Source: Microbacterium gubbeenense DSM 15944 (GTDB taxonomy: Bacteria; Actinomycetota; Actinomycetes; Actinomycetales; Microbacteriaceae). Taken from it: DNA of 64,000 nt. A program made the position numbers and the translations under genes. This document shows, one piece after another, positions 1 to 8,586 of this stretch. Within the stretch, counting starts at the first letter, position 1; each line of letters opens with the position of its first letter. The notes under the pieces were generated by a model. That model worked only from the letters and a program-made list of their open reading frames with translations, made no database searches and had not been told where the DNA came from. Where the stretch lies: NCBI RefSeq assembly GCF_000422745.1, contig NZ_AUGQ01000010.1:24684-88683 (forward strand), in the 5' to 3' direction.

Positions 1-143
1 AGCACCGTGAGAACGGTCGTCGCCGCGAGCCCACGGCCGCGGTTCGCTTCGATCGCGTCCTTGATGTCATACGCCGTCAGCGGTTGCTCGGCGTCCCACA
101 GCAGGTCCATCACGCTGCGTTCCAGGTCTCCCAGACTGCCCAA
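1..143 (-). CDS. BlaI/MecI/CopY-family transcriptional repressor, N-terminal part only
   Basis: The first 47 codons of a gene that runs off the left edge. The reverse strand reads LGSLGDLERSVMDLLW, then a segment ending TTVLTVL, which is the winged-helix N-terminus of the BlaI/MecI/CopY (Penicillinase_R) family. The chosen start is a TTG at 143, because a purine-rich GAGGGGGA lies just upstream and the family homology begins there; the nearby ATG at 174 is in another frame. The gene is divergent from cydA. Four 17-bp palindromes fill the gap, so I infer that this repressor controls cydABDC and probably itself. Family members are dimers that bind dyad operators, and many are inactivated by proteolysis. 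The effector domain and any sensor partner lie outside the window. Confidence 0.85.
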   Translation of the reverse strand, partial: MGSLGDLERSVMDLLWDAEQPLTAYDIKDAIEANRGRGLAATTVLTV

Positions 144-173
144 TCGGTCCCCCTCGTTGGTATCTGATCTTCA

Positions 174-273
174 TTCTACTGCCTGTCGAAGCAACGTCTA
201 CTCATTGTCGAAGAACTTCTACGCACCGTAGAAACTGAGGTACGCTGGCCTCGTACTTCTACAGACCGTAGAA
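174..273. promoter_or_regulatory. Cluster of four phased 17-bp operator palindromes (probable BlaI-type boxes)
   Basis: Four copies of TTCTAC-N5-GTAGAA or a close variant: 174-190 (TTCTAC/GTCGAA), 196-212 (GTCTAC/GTCGAA), 217-233 (TTCTAC/GTAGAA) and 257-273 (TTCTAC/GTAGAA). Start-to-start spacings are 22, 21 and 40 bp, close to two, two and four helical turns, so all four face the same side of the DNA. They lie between the BlaI-family gene and cydA, the place expected for its operators. The two boxes next to cydA are the perfect dyads. The link to BlaI is inference from position and dyad geometry. Confidence 0.75.
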
Positions 274-287
274 CATTTGGAGCGCCC

Positions 288-1853
288 GTGGATCCTCTCG
301 ATATCGCCCGTTGGCAGTTCGGCATCACGACCGTCTACCACTTCCTCATGGTGCCGCTGACGATCGGCCTCGGCATGATGGTCGCCGTCCTGCAGACGAT
401 GTGGGTGCGCACCGGCCGCGAGCAGTTCCTGCGCGCCACGAAGTTCTGGGGAAAGCTCTACCTGATCAACTTCATCGTGGGCGTCGCGACCGGGCTCGTG
501 CAGGAGTTCCAGTTCGGCATGGCCTGGAGCGAGTACTCGCGCTTCGTCGGCGACGTGTTCGGCGCCCCGCTCGCGATGGAGGGCCTGCTCGCCTTCTTCG
601 TCGAGTCGACCTTCCTCGGCGTGTGGATCTTCGGCTGGGGCCGGGTCCGCAAGGGCCTGCACCTCGCCGCGCTCTGGTGCGCCGTCATCGCGTCGTGGAT
701 CTCGGCGTTCTTCATCATCGTCGCCAACTCGTGGATGCAGCACCCCGTCGGCGTCGAGATGAGCGACGACGGCCGCCCGGTGATGACCGATGTCTGGGCC
801 GTGCTCACGAACAGCACCGCCCTCGCGGCCTACACGCACACGATCTTCGGCGCGCTCGTCGTCGCGGGCATGTTCACCCTCGGCATCAGCTGGTACCACC
901 TGTGGCGCCGCCGCCACGACAGCATCGACACCGTCGACGACACCGGCCACGTCATCGTCGGCGCGGGCACGGCACCCGGCCGCGACAAGACCGACCACGG
1001 CGTCTGGATCTGGTCGCTGCGCTTCGGCGCCGTCGTCGCGATCCTCGGATTCGCCGGCACCGTCATCACCGGCGACGTGCAGGGCAAGCTCATGTACGAG
1101 CAGCAGCCCATGAAGATGGCCGCGGCAGAGGCCGCCTGCCACACGGGCGGATCCTTCTCCGTGCTCTCCATCGGCGACCCCGGCGGATCGTGCGACGACG
1201 TCATCACCCTCATCGAGGTGCCCGGCGTGCTCGGATTCCTCGGCACGGGCGAGTGGGGCGCCGAGATGCCCGGCATCAACGACCTCGAGCCGCAGTACAT
1301 CGAGAGCTACGGCGCGACGATGCCCGACAACCCGCTCTACGGCGAGCACGCCGGAAGCGAGATCGATTACGTGCCCACCATGTGGGTGACGTACTGGGGC
1401 TTCCGCCTCATGATCGGCCTCGGCGGCATCGTCGCCGGCGCCGCCGTCGTCGCGCTCTGGCTCACGCGCCGCGGGACGGTGCCGCGGTCGCCGTGGATCA
1501 TGCGCCTCGCGGTCCTCGGCATCATCGCGCCGTTCGCCGCGAACATCGCGGGCTGGATCTTCACCGAGATCGGCCGGCAGCCGTTCGTCGTCGCCCCCAA
1601 TCCCGACTCCACCGGCATCGACGGGGTGTTCATGTACACGGCCGCCGCCGTCTCCCCCGGCGTCACGGCGGGCGAGCTGCTGTTCTCCGTCATCGCCCTG
1701 ACGCTCGTGTACGCCGTGATCCTCGTCGTCGAGCTGTTCCTGCTCGTGCGCTACGTGCGGGGCGGCACCGCGGCGGCGATGCCGGAGCTGACAGACGACC
1801 ACGACGACACCGACGACCCGCGCCGCGACGACGTTCTCGCGTTCGCGTACTGA
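288..1853 (+). CDS. cydA: Cytochrome bd ubiquinol/menaquinol oxidase subunit I
   Basis: Integral membrane quinol oxidase subunit that carries the hemes and reduces O2 to water without pumping protons. It is 521 aa with about nine membrane segments. Visible family marks are the early haem ligand His18 in TTVYHFLMVP, conserved acidic residues in AMEGLLAFFVESTF (near 98 and 106), His184 in AAYTHTIFG, and the quinol-site motif EIGRQPF. The start is GTG at 288 with a TGGAG ribosome site about six bases upstream; the MDPLDIARWQF opening is typical. The C-terminus carries an acidic Asp-rich tail. It is the first gene of cydA-cydB-cydDC, directly downstream of the phased operator cluster, so regulation by the divergent BlaI-type repressor is likely. 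Confidence 0.97.
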   Translation: MDPLDIARWQFGITTVYHFLMVPLTIGLGMMVAVLQTMWVRTGREQFLRATKFWGKLYLINFIVGVATGLVQEFQFGMAWSEYSRFVGDVFGAPLAMEGLLAFFVESTFLGVWIFGWGRVRKGLHLAALWCAVIASWISAFFIIVANSWMQHPVGVEMSDDGRPVMTDVWAVLTNSTALAAYTHTIFGALVVAGMFTLGISWYHLWRRRHDSIDTVDDTGHVIVGAGTAPGRDKTDHGVWIWSLRFGAVVAILGFAGTVITGDVQGKLMYEQQPMKMAAAEAACHTGGSFSVLSIGDPGGSCDDVITLIEVPGVLGFLGTGEWGAEMPGINDLEPQYIESYGATMPDNPLYGEHAGSEIDYVPTMWVTYWGFRLMIGLGGIVAGAAVVALWLTRRGTVPRSPWIMRLAVLGIIAPFAANIAGWIFTEIGRQPFVVAPNPDSTGIDGVFMYTAAAVSPGVTAGELLFSVIALTLVYAVILVVELFLLVRYVRGGTAAAMPELTDDHDDTDDPRRDDVLAFAY

Positions 1854-1865
1854 TTGGACACTGGC

Positions 1866-2903
1866 ATGGATACTCTCCCCGTTCTCTGGTTCGTCGTGAT
1901 CGCCGTGCTCTGGCTCGGCTTCCTCGCCCTCGAGGGCTTCGATTTCGGCGTCGGCATGCACATCCTGTTCGGCACGAAGGACGAGCGCACGCGCCGCACG
2001 ATGCTGAACACGATCGGCCCCGTCTGGGACGGCAACGAGGTGTGGCTGATCACGGCGGGCGCGGCGATCTTCGCGGCCTTCCCGCTCTGGTACGCCTCGC
2101 TGTTCTCCGCGCTGTACGTGCCCCTCACGGTGCTCCTGCTCGCACTCATCGCGCGCGCCGTCGCGATCGAGTTCCGCGGCAAGGTGCACACCCGCCGCTG
2201 GGCCGAGTTCTGGACCTGGTGCCTCGGGCTCGGCTCCCTCGTATCGGCCTTCTGCATCGGCGCGATGATCGGGATCACCTCGACCGGCCTGCCGATCGAC
2301 GCCAACGGCGACCGCGTCGGCGGCCCGTTCGCGTGGGCCGGCATCCCCGCCCTGCTCGGCGGCCTCGCGGTCGTGGGCTTCGCGATCGCCCACGGATCCG
2401 CGTTCCTCGCGCTGAAGACCGACGGCGAGATCCGCGAGCGCTCGGGCCGCGTCGCCGCGACATGGGGACCCCTGCTGCTCCTGCCCGCGGCCGCCTGGGC
2501 GATCTGGGTGCAGGTCGCGCACGGCGGATCCGTCCTCTCCTGGGCGCTCGTCGCGCTCGCGGTCGCCGGCGCGGTCTTCGCCTGGCTCAGCGGCCGGGCG
2601 CGACGCGAGGGGCGCGCGTTCGCGGGGTACGTGTGGTTCATCGTCGCGGGCGGCGGATCCGTCTTCGCGGGGATGTTCCCGTACGTCCTGCCGTCGACGC
2701 TCGACGACGCGTTCAGCCTGACGGTTCAGAACGCCTCCTCGAGCACGTACACGCTCGGCGTGATGACGGTCGTCGCGGCCTTCGGCCTTCCGCTCGTGAT
2801 CGCCTATCAGGCGTGGTCGTACTGGGTGTTCCGCCGCCGCATCACCCCCGGCATGATCCCCGAGGCGCACGTCGTGCTCCCCGCCATCCTCCGCGCGCGA
2901 TAA
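1866..2903 (+). CDS. cydB: Cytochrome bd oxidase subunit II
   Basis: Second integral membrane subunit of cytochrome bd, 345 aa. It has the typical opening LPVLWFVVIAVLWLGF followed by LEGFDFGVGM, and about eight hydrophobic segments. CydB binds no haem in most species and stabilises the CydA haem pocket. I chose ATG 1866, 12 bases after the cydA stop; a TTG at 1854 directly after the stop codon would add only MDTG. No strong ribosome site is visible, so translational coupling to cydA is likely. A 77-base gap separates it from the cydDC fusion. Confidence 0.96.
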   Translation: MDTLPVLWFVVIAVLWLGFLALEGFDFGVGMHILFGTKDERTRRTMLNTIGPVWDGNEVWLITAGAAIFAAFPLWYASLFSALYVPLTVLLLALIARAVAIEFRGKVHTRRWAEFWTWCLGLGSLVSAFCIGAMIGITSTGLPIDANGDRVGGPFAWAGIPALLGGLAVVGFAIAHGSAFLALKTDGEIRERSGRVAATWGPLLLLPAAAWAIWVQVAHGGSVLSWALVALAVAGAVFAWLSGRARREGRAFAGYVWFIVAGGGSVFAGMFPYVLPSTLDDAFSLTVQNASSSTYTLGVMTVVAAFGLPLVIAYQAWSYWVFRRRITPGMIPEAHVVLPAILRAR

Positions 2904-2980
2904 CGACATCCGAACGCCCCGGATCGGTACGGCGGGGCAACCGGTCGGCGGGCTCAGATTCGGGTAGGCATGGAAGCACG

Positions 2981-5900
2981 ATGACGAAGGATCCCTGGCG
3001 GGCCGAAAACAGGCCGGCCCACGCGCCCACGAGGCGCCCCGAGCTCGGCCCCGTTCCGCGCGTGCAGCTCGTCGTGCTCGGCGCGCTCGCCGTGCTGAAG
3101 GCCGTCGGGCTCGTGCTCGTCGCCGGCGCAATCGCGGCGGGCGTCGCGGGGCTCATGTCGGGCGAGCTCGACCCCTCCCACATCCTGATGCTCGGCACGG
3201 GGGGCGCGCTGCTGCGGGCGCTCGCGGCCTGGGGCACCAGCGGCGTCGCCCAGCGGATCGCCGTCACGGTGAAGCACGACCTCCGCGGGCGGCTGTGGGA
3301 TCGCATCGCGGGCGGTGACGCCGAGGGCGCGGAGCTCGAATCGGATCCGGCGACCGATCGCCCCTCGGCACCCGCGCGCATCTCCCGCGATCGCGAGGGC
3401 GAGGGATCCGTCGCCGTGCTCGCGACCGACGGGCTCGACGATCTCGACGAGTACTACCGCACGTCGCTGCCGGCGATGATCCAGGCGGTCGCGGTGCCGC
3501 TGCTCATCGGCCTCCGGATCTTGGGCGCCGACTGGCTGAGCGCCGTGATCATCGTGCTGACGGTGCCGCTCGTGCCGCTGTTCATGATCCTCATCGGCAA
3601 GCACACGCAGGAGCGCACGGACGAGGCGACGAGCACTCTCGCGCGGCTCGCGAACCACATGACCGAGCTCGCGCGCGGGCTCCCCGTGCTCGTCGGCCTG
3701 AATCGGGTCGAGGAGCAGTCGCGCGCCCTCGACGACATCCAGCACGCGTACCGTCGCCGTACGCAGCAGACGCTGCGTACGGCGTTCCTGTCCTCCCTCG
3801 CGCTCGAGCTGATCGCGACCCTGTCGGTTGCGCTCGTGGCCGTCGTGCTCGGCCTGCGCCTGATGAACGGCACGGTCGGCCTCGAGGTGGCGCTCATCGC
3901 GCTGATCCTCGCCCCCGAGTGCTTCCAGGCCCTGCGCGAGGTCGGCACCGCCTTCCACGCGTCGCAGAACGGGCTGTCGGCGCTCCAGCGCATCCGGCGA
4001 ATCCTCGGCGGCGCCCACCGCGGCGACGTGCGCGGATCCGAGCTGGCCGTCGTCGCCGACATCACGACCGAGATCGACCTGCCGATCACCCGCACCGAGC
4101 AGCAGAAGACGACGACGGATCCGGGCTTCCCCACGCTCGCGCAGATCGCCTCGGGAACGGCGTGGGGCGGCGAGAAGAAGGCCACGAGCCCGGTCGGCCC
4201 GGTCGTGATCGAGGTGCGGGATCTCGTCATCCAGCACGCCGACCGGTCGGCCCCCGTGATCTCGGGCCTCGATGCCACGCTGAGCGGGATCACCGCCGTC
4301 ACAGGCCCCTCGGGCGCGGGCAAGTCGACGTTGCTGCGTGCCCTCGCCGGCACCCTTCCGTCGGACGCCGCGGCCTCCGGATGGATCGCCGGGGTCGACC
4401 CCGCATACGTGGGCTGGGCACCGCAGGCCCCGCGCGCCTTCACGACGACGCCGTGGGACGAGCTCGCCCTGTACGGCGCCTCGAACCCCGAGGCCGCGCT
4501 GCGCGAGGTCGGTCTGCACGACGCCGCCTACTCGGCGATCTCCGAGCTCAGCCCCGGCGAGCTGCGGCGCCTCGCCGTGGCGCGGGCGCTCGCGCGGGTC
4601 GACCAGGGCGCGAACGTACTGATCCTCGACGAGCCGACGGCGCACCTCGACCCGGTCTCCGCCGCTCGGGTGCGCGAGGCCATCTCGCGCCGAGCCGACC
4701 GCGCCACCGTGATTCTCGCGACGCACGAGGCCGAGACGCTCGCGCTCGCCACGCACACCGTGGCGGTCGGCGACGACGACACGAATCCGCGCGAGGCGAC
4801 GGACGACGGCTCGGACGAGGTAGAGAACCCCTACGCCTCCACGGTCGCTCTGCGGGTCGTCACCGACACCGTGCGGATCGCCGACGCCGCCGAGTCGCAG
4901 GCGATCCGGCTGCCGAAGCTGCGCGGCCCCGCGCACCAGTCACTGCGCCGGTTCGGGCGCGTGCCGTGGCGGGCGCTGTCGCGCATCATGCAGCCCGGAT
5001 CCGGCACCCTCACCTGGGTGTTCGGCGTGTTCCTCGCGTTCGTCACGACCGGCATGGGCCTCGCCCTGACCGCCGTGTCGGGCTGGCTCATCGTGCGTGC
5101 GAGCGTCGAAGAGTTCATCATGTACCTGCTCGTCGCGATCGTCGGCGTGCGGTTCTTCGGCATCGGCCGCGCCGTGTCGCGCTACGTCGAGCGCCTTGTG
5201 ATCCACACGGCCGCGTTCCGAGCGACCGACCGGCTGCGCACGACGCTCTGGGGATCGATCGCGGCGCGCGGGGCGGGATCCCGCCGCCTCCTCGAGGGCG
5301 GATCCCCCATCGACTACCTCGTCACGCTCACCGACGAGATGCGCGATCTGCTGCCGCGCACGATCCCGCCGCTCGTCGTCGGGGCGCTCTCGATCGCCGC
5401 GATCTCGCTCACGACGTCGCTCGTCGCACCGCACCTGACGCTCGCCGTCTCGATCGTCCTGTCCGTCGCCGCGCTCGCGGGGCTCGCGGCCGCGGTCGTC
5501 GTGGCACGCGGATCCGCGCGGGTGCGCATCGGCGAACGGTCCGTTCTCGTGCGCGGCACGAGCGCCCTGGCCACTGCGGCCGACGAACTGCGCGCGAACG
5601 GCACGGGGATCCCCGCCATCGCGCGGCTCGACCGCACGGCCGCGCGGCTCGCGCGGGCGGAGCGCGGATCCGCCTGGTCGACGGGCCTCGGATCCGCGAT
5701 CGTCGTGTTCGCCTGCTCGGTGCTCGCCGTCGCCGTGCCGACGATGTCGGTCGGCACCTCCGGCGAGCTCGCGTGCGTTATCGCGCTACTCGCCCTCGCC
5801 GCGACGGAGCCGCTCGAAGAGTTCGTGCAGGCGGGCCACCGCATCCCCGCGCTCAGCGAGGTCTCGCGCCGCGTCTCGCCTCTCGCCTCGGCGCCGAAGC

Positions 5901-6586
5901 CTGTGTCGACAGGCACGGCGCCCGCACCCGTTCCGGTGCGCGAACTGGCGCTCAACGATGTCGCGGCGCGGTACCCCGGCATGGATCAGGCCGTGTTCCG
6001 CGGCGTGAACGGATCCGTGCGCGCGGGCGGCTGGCTCGTCGTGGCCGGCCGTTCGGGATCGGGAAAGTCGACCCTGCTGTCGGTGATCATGGGCGCCCTG
6101 TGGACGACGAACGGGTCGGTGACGGCGAACGGGATACCGCTGAGCGAGCTCGACCCGGCGTCGTGGCGGTCGCGGGTCGCCTGGTGCCCGCAGGACGCCT
6201 ACGTGTTCGACTCGAGCGTGCGCGCGAATCTGCTCATCGCGCGCCCCCGGGAGCAGGCGCCGACCGACGACGAGATGCTCGCCGTGCTGCGCCGCGTCGG
6301 GCTCGGGAAGCTCATCGACAATCTCCCCGACGGTCTCGACACGCACGTCGGGGCGGGCGGATCCGGGCTGTCCGGCGGTGAACGCCAGCGCCTCGCGGTC
6401 GCGCGGGCGCTGCTGACGCAGGCCGACGTGGTCCTGCTCGACGAGCCCGCCGCCCACCTCGATCGCCCGACGGCGGAGGCGATGATGGCCGACATTCGCG
6501 CGGCGACGAGCGATCGCATCGTCGTGCTGGTCTCGCACCGCGGAGACGCCCAGGCGCCGGAGGGCGCAGAGGTCATCCGCCTCTGA
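2981..6586 (+). CDS. cydDC: Fused CydD-CydC thiol-reductant ABC exporter
   Basis: A single 1201-aa protein joining the two half-transporters that E. coli encodes separately. CydDC exports glutathione or cysteine-type thiols, or moves haem, and is needed to assemble cytochrome bd. Order: membrane domain 1 (about 20-300), ATPase 1 (Walker A GPSGAGKST near 442, signature LSPGE, Walker B VLILDEP near 545), membrane domain 2 (from about 670), ATPase 2 (Walker A GRSGSGKST near 1023, signature LSGGERQ near 1130, Walker B VVLLDEP near 1150). Signature 1, LSPGE, departs from canonical LSGGQ, so the two ATP sites may not be equivalent. The start is ATG 2981, where the family homology begins; the frame stays open far upstream, but that part lies over cydAB. 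Fused CydDC is known in other actinobacteria. Confidence 0.94.
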   Translation: MTKDPWRAENRPAHAPTRRPELGPVPRVQLVVLGALAVLKAVGLVLVAGAIAAGVAGLMSGELDPSHILMLGTGGALLRALAAWGTSGVAQRIAVTVKHDLRGRLWDRIAGGDAEGAELESDPATDRPSAPARISRDREGEGSVAVLATDGLDDLDEYYRTSLPAMIQAVAVPLLIGLRILGADWLSAVIIVLTVPLVPLFMILIGKHTQERTDEATSTLARLANHMTELARGLPVLVGLNRVEEQSRALDDIQHAYRRRTQQTLRTAFLSSLALELIATLSVALVAVVLGLRLMNGTVGLEVALIALILAPECFQALREVGTAFHASQNGLSALQRIRRILGGAHRGDVRGSELAVVADITTEIDLPITRTEQQKTTTDPGFPTLAQIASGTAWGGEKKATSPVGPVVIEVRDLVIQHADRSAPVISGLDATLSGITAVTGPSGAGKSTLLRALAGTLPSDAAASGWIAGVDPAYVGWAPQAPRAFTTTPWDELALYGASNPEAALREVGLHDAAYSAISELSPGELRRLAVARALARVDQGANVLILDEPTAHLDPVSAARVREAISRRADRATVILATHEAETLALATHTVAVGDDDTNPREATDDGSDEVENPYASTVALRVVTDTVRIADAAESQAIRLPKLRGPAHQSLRRFGRVPWRALSRIMQPGSGTLTWVFGVFLAFVTTGMGLALTAVSGWLIVRASVEEFIMYLLVAIVGVRFFGIGRAVSRYVERLVIHTAAFRATDRLRTTLWGSIAARGAGSRRLLEGGSPIDYLVTLTDEMRDLLPRTIPPLVVGALSIAAISLTTSLVAPHLTLAVSIVLSVAALAGLAAAVVVARGSARVRIGERSVLVRGTSALATAADELRANGTGIPAIARLDRTAARLARAERGSAWSTGLGSAIVVFACSVLAVAVPTMSVGTSGELACVIALLALAATEPLEEFVQAGHRIPALSEVSRRVSPLASAPKPVSTGTAPAPVPVRELALNDVAARYPGMDQAVFRGVNGSVRAGGWLVVAGRSGSGKSTLLSVIMGALWTTNGSVTANGIPLSELDPASWRSRVAWCPQDAYVFDSSVRANLLIARPREQAPTDDEMLAVLRRVGLGKLIDNLPDGLDTHVGAGGSGLSGGERQRLAVARALLTQADVVLLDEPAAHLDRPTAEAMMADIRAATSDRIVVLVSHRGDAQAPEGAEVIRL

Positions 6587-6602
6587 GCCGACCGGCCGCG
6601 GG

Positions 6603-8564
6603 TCACCAGATCGAGACGCGCTGCTCTGGTGCGAGGTAGAGGTCGTCCGACTCGGTCACGCCGAACGCGTCGTAGAACGCGTCGATGTTGCGGGCGATCT
6701 GGTTGCAGCGGAACTCGTTCGGCGAGTGCGGGTCGACCGCCAGCAGGCGGATCGCCTCGGCGTCGCGGATCTTCAGCTGCCAGACCTGCGCGAACGAGTA
6801 GAACACGCGCGCGACGCCCGTGAAGCCGTCGATCTCGGGATCCTCGGCGCCCGCGAGCGAGCGCGCGTACGACGACAGGGCGATCGAGAGGCCGCCGAGG
6901 TCGCCGATGTTCTCGCCGATCGTGAGGGCGCCGTTGACCGTGTGCTTGTCGTCGAGGTCGCGGGGCGAGAGCTCGTCGAACTGCGCGATCAGCTTCGCGG
7001 CGCGCTCCTCGAACGCGGCGCGGTCGTCTTCGGTCCACCAGTTGTTGAGGGCGCCGGTGCCGTCGTACTGCGAGCCCTGGTCGTCGAAGCCGTGGCCGAT
7101 CTCGTGGCCGATGACGGCCCCGATTCCACCGTAGTTCGCGGCGGCGTCGCGGTTCGGGTCGAAGAACGGGTACTGCAGGATCGCGGCCGGGAACACGATC
7201 TCGTTCATCAGCGGGTGGTAGTAGGCGTTGACCGTCTGCGGCGTCATCAGCCACTCGTCGCGGTCGATCGGGCCGCCGAGCTTGTTCAGCTCGCGGTTGT
7301 GGCCGAACTCGGCGGAGCGGCGGGCGTTGCCGACGAGATCGGCGGCGTCGATCTCGAGCGCCGCGTAGTCGATCCACTTGACGGGGTAGCCGATCTTGGG
7401 CGTGAAGGTGTCGAGTTTCTCGAGCGCCTTCTCGCGGGTGGCGGGGGTCATCCAGTCGAGGTTCGTGATCGAGTCGCGGTACGCCTCGATGACGTTCTTC
7501 ACGAGCTCATCCATCTGCGCCTTCGCCTCCGGCGGGAAGTGCCGTTCGACGTAGACCTTGCCGACCGCCTCGCCCATGGCGCCCTCGGCGAGGCTGACGC
7601 CGCGCTTCCAGCGCTCGCGCATCTCGGGAACGCCCTGCAGCGTGCGCCCGACGAAGTCGAAGTTCTCCTCGATGAGGTCGTCGGTGAGGTAGGGCGCCGC
7701 CGAGCGCACGACCTTCCAGCGCAGCCAGGTCTTCCAGTCGTCGAGGCTGTCGGCCGTGAGCAGCGAGCCGAGGCCGGAGAGGAACGAGGGCTGGTTGACG
7801 TTGATCTCGGCGAAGGCGTCGGCGTCGATCTCGCCGAGCACGGCGTCTCGCCACGGCGCGAGGTCGAGCCCCGCGAGCTGCTCGACGTCGGCCCACGTCA
7901 TGAGGTTGTACGTCTCGACGGCGTCGCGGTTGCGCACGTTGTCCCAGTGGTGGCTCGCGACGCTCGTCTCGAGCGCGAGGATCCGCGCGGCGCTTCCCGC
8001 AGGATCCGCCACCCCGGCGAGCGCGAGCATGCGCTCGATGTGCCCCGTGAAGGCATCGCGGATCTCGGCGAAGGCCTCGTCGCGGTAGTACTGCTCGTCG
8101 GGAAGCGAGATGCCGGCCTGGGTGAAGAACGGCACGTAGCGCTCGGGGTTGCCGGGGTCGGGCTCGACGTAGACGCCGATGACGTTCGTCACGCCCTGGC
8201 GGTCGAACTCGCTGACGGTGCGGAGGAAGGAGGGGACGTCGGCGATCTGGTCGACAGCGGTCAGCTGGTCCGCGATGGGGGTCGTGCCGAGGGCCTTGAT
8301 GCGCTCGGTGTCCATGAAGCTCGTGAACAGGTCGCCGACCTTGCGGGCCTCGGTGCCCTCATCCGCCGTCTGCGACTCCTGAACGATCGCCCGCACGTCC
8401 TCTTCGGCCTGCTCGGCGATCTCCATGAACGATCCCCATCGCGCCTTGTCGGCGGGGATCTCGGTGCGATCGATCCATGCGCCGTTGACGTGGCGGTACA
8501 GGTCGTCCTGCGGGCGGATGTCTGCGGAGAAGTCCTCGGATGCGAGGCCGGAAGGATGCGTCAT
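6603..8564 (-). CDS. pepO: M13-family (neprilysin-like) zinc metallopeptidase
   Basis: Zinc endopeptidase of 653 aa, resembling PepO of lactic acid bacteria and Zmp1 of mycobacteria. The zinc-binding HEIGH lies in VIGHEIGHGFDDQG near residue 488, the third ligand in GENIGDLGG follows, and the protein ends with the family signature LAPEQRVSIW. The N-terminal domain opens with DDLYRHVNGAWIDRTEIP, also typical. No signal peptide or membrane anchor is visible, so it is probably cytoplasmic or exported in an unusual way. Its ATG lies 22 bases from the divergent MATE gene, with a perfect 20-bp palindrome between them that places TAGGCT six bases before this start, suggesting a leaderless transcript. 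Confidence 0.93.
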   Translation of the reverse strand: MTHPSGLASEDFSADIRPQDDLYRHVNGAWIDRTEIPADKARWGSFMEIAEQAEEDVRAIVQESQTADEGTEARKVGDLFTSFMDTERIKALGTTPIADQLTAVDQIADVPSFLRTVSEFDRQGVTNVIGVYVEPDPGNPERYVPFFTQAGISLPDEQYYRDEAFAEIRDAFTGHIERMLALAGVADPAGSAARILALETSVASHHWDNVRNRDAVETYNLMTWADVEQLAGLDLAPWRDAVLGEIDADAFAEINVNQPSFLSGLGSLLTADSLDDWKTWLRWKVVRSAAPYLTDDLIEENFDFVGRTLQGVPEMRERWKRGVSLAEGAMGEAVGKVYVERHFPPEAKAQMDELVKNVIEAYRDSITNLDWMTPATREKALEKLDTFTPKIGYPVKWIDYAALEIDAADLVGNARRSAEFGHNRELNKLGGPIDRDEWLMTPQTVNAYYHPLMNEIVFPAAILQYPFFDPNRDAAANYGGIGAVIGHEIGHGFDDQGSQYDGTGALNNWWTEDDRAAFEERAAKLIAQFDELSPRDLDDKHTVNGALTIGENIGDLGGLSIALSSYARSLAGAEDPEIDGFTGVARVFYSFAQVWQLKIRDAEAIRLLAVDPHSPNEFRCNQIARNIDAFYDAFGVTESDDLYLAPEQRVSIW

Positions 8565-8565
8565 G

Positions 8566-8585
8566 GCTCCAGCCTAGGCTGGAGC
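8566..8585. promoter_or_regulatory. Perfect 20-bp palindrome, probable bidirectional promoter for pepO and the MATE gene
   Basis: GCTCCAGCCT/AGGCTGGAGC fills the 22-base gap between two divergent start codons. On each strand it places TAGGCT (fits TAnnnT) exactly six bases before the start: 8575-8580 for the GTG at 8587, and 8576-8571 on the minus strand for the ATG at 8564. The two hexamers share the central TA. This is the layout of a symmetric promoter producing leaderless transcripts both ways. The GGAG in each arm is only two bases from the start, too close for a normal ribosome site. It might instead, or also, be a repressor operator. Confidence 0.6.
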
Positions 8586-8586
8586 A

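Noticed and set aside
311..2980. Upstream extension of the cydDC frame over cydA and cydB
   Set aside because: Low-complexity Arg/His-rich translation; homology to CydD starts at ATG 2981.
219..3131. A 970-codon open frame on the minus strand opposite cydAB
   Set aside because: Its translation is a run of Arg, Ala, Asp and Glu typical of antisense frames in high-GC DNA, and it lies over three clear membrane-protein genes. Similar long frames opposite clpB, galT, pcnA and others were dropped for the same reason.
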